Assembly: GCA_964401995.1 (NCBI GenBank)
Contig: CAYOAP010000012.1
Location: 47,743 to 111,742 of the forward strand
DNA length: 64,000 bases
Direction of reading: 5' to 3'
Origin: DATCBF01 sp964401995
Lineage (GTDB): Bacteria > Actinomycetota > Thermoleophilia > Solirubrobacterales > 70-9
Every line of letters begins with the position of its first letter. Within the stretch, counting starts at the first letter, position 1. Below the pieces are notes generated by a model. The model made no database searches. It worked only from the letters and a program-made list of their open reading frames with translations, and was not told the origin of the DNA. This document shows positions 60,639 to 64,000 of the stretch, piece after piece. Position numbers and translations under genes: made by a program.

Positions 60639-63600
60639 CTGGACCCAGGCAACGCGTCGAGCCGCTCGACCATCCATTTCGGGCTTAGCTGAGCCCCGAC
60701 TAGGCCGACGAGTTCTGTCGTCGAGCCAACCGCCTCCGGCATAGCGCGGCGCCCCAATTGTCGGCCGAGCCATCCGACCAGCGAGCGGGGGCTGCGCTGC
60801 GCCAGCGCGTTGCCCTGCCGCCCACACTGCTGCATTGCCCGCTCGTGCAACTCCTCAGCCTGGTCAAGCGAACCGTCGAGATAGGCGAGCACGCCTCGGG
60901 CAGCCGTAACATCTGGTGTCGCTAGGTATAGCCCTGATGTCGAGACGAGAACGGTGATGCGATCAACGAGATCTTTCAGCTCAACCGTGCCGAGATCCGC
61001 ATCGGCACCTACCTCGAGCTTCGCCAACTCGACCTTCAAACGAGTCAGGTGATGCGCGATCGCGACATCTGCGACGTTCATCCCTGCAGTTGTCAAGCGA
61101 GCCTGCTCGAGGCGCTCCTCAGCTCTGGTGATCTCGCTCGGGTCGGCTTCCCGCGTGCTGCGGTCGATGTGAATGCCGGCGGCCTGAATATGTCCACGGC
61201 ATAGAGACTCGGGCCATTCGTGGACATCGGGTACCTCAAGAAGCGAAGTGATTTCCGCCAGCGCCTGATCGTGCGCCTCGGGATCGATGAGGAGCGTCAG
61301 CTCGCTGCGATGGAGCGAGTAGTAATCGTTGATCTGAGGCCAGGGCCGTTCGTCAAGGAAGTCGCCCCATGCCTGTTCGGAGTGATCGAAGAGGGTCTCG
61401 GCGGCAGCCAGATCGCCCTGCAGCATCTTCAGGTACGCGATCGACGAGAAGCCGTGCTCAACCTGCCAGCGATGTTTCCATGGCTCGTCGATCCAGGAAA
61501 GCGCACGAACGTTCAACTCGACCAGCCAATCTGCGCTGGTTAGTTCGCCACGCCAGGCCAGAAGGGTCATGAGGTTGTTCACGTACATCGCCGTATCGGG
61601 ATCCTTCGATGAGGCAACCTGCTTGAGAGTACGGACGTACTTCGTTCGGCTCTCCGAGGTTCGCCCGAGGTGCTTGAGGCAACGTGCGACGGTGATCGGG
61701 TAGTAGCCGGGCTGGCCGGTCAGCCGCGCCGGAAACTCCGGATCATCACCGAACATGGCAAGTCCCAGGGTCTCGTCCCAGGCGCCAAGCGTGTCGCAAA
61801 GGTAGTCGCGAAAGCCACGCATGAGACGGTTGCGGAAGAGGTCGTCGAAGAGAGTCCAGTCCTGGCACTTGGCTGCGTGCCGCCCGGCGCTTATCAATGG
61901 CGTCGCTTCCTCAAAGGCATCTGGCTGCCAGGGTGCCTTTCGCAACGCCTCGGCGGCGAGATATCGGTGAATCGGCGACAGCGAGCGCCCCTCCTGGCCT
62001 GCGTGCTTTGCGAAGTACTCGCGCACAGTCGGATGGCAGGAGATTTCTCCCACCGGGCTCGCGGTCAGCAGCCGGCGCTCCAGCAGGCGCGTTATAAGCG
62101 GCCTTAGATCACGCTCGACTAATGGGCCGTTTATCGCCGTGTCGGGATAAGCGGGCGTGAACGCGGAAGCAATCAGTGTGAACGCGGCTGGCCTCTCGAA
62201 GACCGTCAAGCAGTCGAGAAAGGCTATCTCCGCCTCGTTCAAGTGATGAAAGTAAGAGCCGAAGACCCGCGCCAGCCGGTTCTCTCGCAGCGGGTCCACC
62301 TCGTCGGCGAGGTCGATGATCGCAGAGCGCTCGATCGTGGCTATCGCCTCGTTGGCGGGGGCGTCCTGAAGGACTCCGGCGAGGATGCGCAAGGCAAGCG
62401 GATGGCCTGCGGTTATCTCGACCAAGCGCCTGTTGGCGGCCTCGCCCAGACGGTCGAGGCCCCAGCGGCCCATGAAGTCGAGAATCTGCTCGGGTGAGAA
62501 GGGCTGGACCTCGATCAGATGGGCCCGGCTTAGGGGCCCACCGCTCGCCTGGACTCGGGAGGTGACCACGACGGCCCCTTCTCCGGCAACTACGCTTTCT
62601 ACTATCTGCAAGACATAGGGGCTGCGCAATTCAGCCTTCGAGTCGAGGATTGCCTCCAATCCGTCGAGGACCAGGAGGGTGCGCTTCCCGCGGACGTGGG
62701 CGCAAATCCGATCCACTTGCTGGGGCAATGGCCGGGATTCAGGCCCCACCATCGCGAGCGCCATGTCATATGTGAACTGGCCAATGTCGGCGCGGTAGAA
62801 CGAACAGCCGAAAACGCTCTCGTAGCCGGCGGCGGCGATCTCAGGGCGCCTTTCATGCAGGAACTGCTGAATCAGCGATGTCTTCCCAAGCCCTCCAAGG
62901 CCGACGACCTGAGCAACGCTTCCACCCGGGGCGACAAGCTTGGCGAGCAGGTCAACCTCCTCGCGATCAACCATGTTGGAGTCTGGCTCTGGGAAGTACT
63001 TGAGGGTGACTTCAAGATCGACCGTGGCGGCCGCCCACTTCGACGCCAGATGCCCCAGACACTCGTAGACGGCGCGATGGCCCCCGAAGGGATCAATCGC
63101 ATCCGTCTCCTCCTCGACGTCATAAAAAATTGGACGCAACCCGCCTCTTCTAGTCAGGCTGAGAATCCCGGCGTCGCCCTGACGGGACCGGGGGATCAAG
63201 GCATAGAATTCCCCCACGCCAGGAGGATAAATGCTAGTGATCGTCTTAAAGACGAAGTCGAAGTCCTCGTCCTGCAGGCCAAAGCCGACGAAAAATACCC
63301 TTCTCATAAACAGGCTATTAAGCGCCGTCAGATAGGCCGGATCCTGAAGGAGCTGCGTATAGTGGGTTCGGGTCAGCCGCCATGACTCATAGGCATCGAT
63401 CGAGCCATGTATCTGAGCAAGCGTAGTCTCCGACGAAGTGAGTGTTTCGGCTATCGCCTCGGCCAGACGACGAGTTTCGGCACCGGTGATGGCAGTGAGA
63501 GGACGTTTACGCTTGTCAAGGTACGCCCGCGCGATAAGCCGGTCGAGGTTGGTCGTGATGATCAGTGACCAATCGATCGTCACCAGCGCAGAGATCGCCG

Positions 63601-63934
63601 GGGGCACGGGCTTGCCTGTGTCATCGAGCTCATGCTCGATGACACGGCGGAAGGTCGGCTCGCCCAGCACGGTGAGCAACCTGTCCGTGGCCTCGATGTA
63701 GTTGCCGCGGCGCAGTGCATAGTCAATCTTCGAATCCCCCGATTTCGGGATCAGATCAAGATGCCGGCCTTCAGCGACTAGCCGCTCAAGCAGCTGCTCC
63801 CAGAGAGGGAGGCGCTCCTCCGGCTCCCCGTAAGCGCTGAGTCCCGCGCCCACAAACGGCACCACGGCCACGCCGGACCTCAGGACCAGAGAAAGGAGAT
63901 CTTGGTAAGCGGGGTCAGCGGTGTCGAATTTCAT
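60635..63934 (-). CDS. SIR2-STAND-TPR protein (Avs-like defence candidate)
   Basis: 1099 residues. SIR2-like domain (~20-270): GAGLS at 29-33, IITTNLD with Asn129, and IHGS with His176. STAND/NB-ARC ATPase: Walker A GLGGLGKTS at 345-353, Walker B LLVLDGLEAI near 420, and VVVTSRV. A winged-helix-like segment follows near 560-600, then a long helical TPR-like sensor to the end. SIR2 domains in defence proteins usually destroy NAD+ when a phage is sensed. It lies just inside the right inverted repeat. Confidence 0.85.
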   Translation of the reverse strand: MKFDTADPAYQDLLSLVLRSGVAVVPFVGAGLSAYGEPEERLPLWEQLLERLVAEGRHLDLIPKSGDSKIDYALRRGNYIEATDRLLTVLGEPTFRRVIEHELDDTGKPVPPAISALVTIDWSLIITTNLDRLIARAYLDKRKRPLTAITGAETRRLAEAIAETLTSSETTLAQIHGSIDAYESWRLTRTHYTQLLQDPAYLTALNSLFMRRVFFVGFGLQDEDFDFVFKTITSIYPPGVGEFYALIPRSRQGDAGILSLTRRGGLRPIFYDVEEETDAIDPFGGHRAVYECLGHLASKWAAATVDLEVTLKYFPEPDSNMVDREEVDLLAKLVAPGGSVAQVVGLGGLGKTSLIQQFLHERRPEIAAAGYESVFGCSFYRADIGQFTYDMALAMVGPESRPLPQQVDRICAHVRGKRTLLVLDGLEAILDSKAELRSPYVLQIVESVVAGEGAVVVTSRVQASGGPLSRAHLIEVQPFSPEQILDFMGRWGLDRLGEAANRRLVEITAGHPLALRILAGVLQDAPANEAIATIERSAIIDLADEVDPLRENRLARVFGSYFHHLNEAEIAFLDCLTVFERPAAFTLIASAFTPAYPDTAINGPLVERDLRPLITRLLERRLLTASPVGEISCHPTVREYFAKHAGQEGRSLSPIHRYLAAEALRKAPWQPDAFEEATPLISAGRHAAKCQDWTLFDDLFRNRLMRGFRDYLCDTLGAWDETLGLAMFGDDPEFPARLTGQPGYYPITVARCLKHLGRTSESRTKYVRTLKQVASSKDPDTAMYVNNLMTLLAWRGELTSADWLVELNVRALSWIDEPWKHRWQVEHGFSSIAYLKMLQGDLAAAETLFDHSEQAWGDFLDERPWPQINDYYSLHRSELTLLIDPEAHDQALAEITSLLEVPDVHEWPESLCRGHIQAAGIHIDRSTREADPSEITRAEERLEQARLTTAGMNVADVAIAHHLTRLKVELAKLEVGADADLGTVELKDLVDRITVLVSTSGLYLATPDVTAARGVLAYLDGSLDQAEELHERAMQQCGRQGNALAQRSPRSLVGWLGRQLGRRAMPEAVGSTTELVGLVGAQLSPKWMVERLDALPGSS

Positions 63935-63945
63935 TACCGCACGCG

Positions 63946-64000
63946 ATAATTCCTAGTTATCCCAACAGAACGACACCGCGAGGATCTTAATAGTTCTCAT
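63946..64000 (-). repeat. 55-bp inverted repeat, right copy
   Basis: Reverse complement of 57896-57950, 55/55 identical, reaching the last base of the window, so it may continue. It lies 11 bases upstream of the STAND ATG. The AGGA element of this copy is about 18 bases from that ATG, so it is less suited as its ribosome site than in the left copy. Confidence 0.97.

Noticed and set aside
57896..64000. Composite transposon or IS with the 55-bp repeats as terminal inverted repeats
   Set aside because: No transposase or recombinase gene inside, and no target-site duplication can be seen because the right outer flank is missing.

Overview
The window is very GC-rich with dense, tightly overlapping genes. 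It carries an aa3-type oxidase locus, an HxlR regulator, a PduO-type cobalamin adenosyltransferase, several Gly-X-Y (collagen-like) exported proteins and an acyl-CoA degradation operon. This fits a high-GC soil actinobacterium, plausibly class Thermoleophilia (Solirubrobacterales-like). That placement is an inference from gene content and style; no rRNA gene or other marker confirms it. Many genes have an AT-rich -10-like box only about 5-15 bases before the start codon, so leaderless or nearly leaderless transcripts are probably common. No gap over 300 bases lacks a gene.

Layout. 1-3.5 kb: start of an ABC ATPase, amidase with a small partner ORF, an exported protein, a small toxin-antitoxin-like pair, a zinc-ribbon protein. 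3.5-4.9 kb: GT4 glycosyltransferase. 4.9-15.7 kb: respiratory locus with a complete A2-type oxidase (ctaC, ctaD, a USP-like gene, ctaE), ctaA, a diheme cytochrome c lipoprotein and a CBS protein. On the other strand a second operon encodes a COX2-like and a COX1-like protein that have lost nearly all metal ligands, then ctaB and two small membrane proteins. 15.7-19.9 kb: PAP2 protein, UPF0104-type flippase-like protein, excalibur protein, trxB, VOC protein, UBP zinc finger. 19.9-25.1 kb: five-gene beta-oxidation operon containing a class IV PLP enzyme. 25-32.4 kb: MFS exporter with divergent HxlR regulator, peroxiredoxin, Nudix hydrolase, SDR, OsmC, cobalamin adenosyltransferase, DUF1015. 32.5-38.6 kb: surface-glycan and collagen-like genes, including an FkbM methyltransferase fused to a degenerate ABC ATPase. 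38.7-41.3 kb: tRNA-Pro and a polar amino-acid ABC transporter. 41.3-53.4 kb: mixed metabolism (TetR/SDR, msrA, ribH, ETF-QO, sterol-desaturase-like) with tRNA-Arg and tRNA-His.

After tRNA-His (53.4-64 kb) the character changes to accessory DNA: a membrane Ser/Thr kinase, unknown exported proteins and a small methyltransferase. Then comes a 6.1-kb block bounded by a perfect 55-bp inverted repeat (57896-57950 and 63946-64000). Inside it a NodU/TobZ-type carbamoyltransferase is translationally coupled to an Fe(II)/2-oxoglutarate oxygenase, and both converge on a 1099-residue SIR2-STAND-TPR protein of the kind used in anti-phage defence. The repeat copies sit at the 5' end of both transcription units. 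This is the strongest candidate for an undescribed system. The repeat runs exactly to the last base of the window, so its true extent, and whether it partly reflects an assembly junction, cannot be decided here.

The second highlight is the paired metal-free COX1/COX2 homologues beside a normal oxidase.
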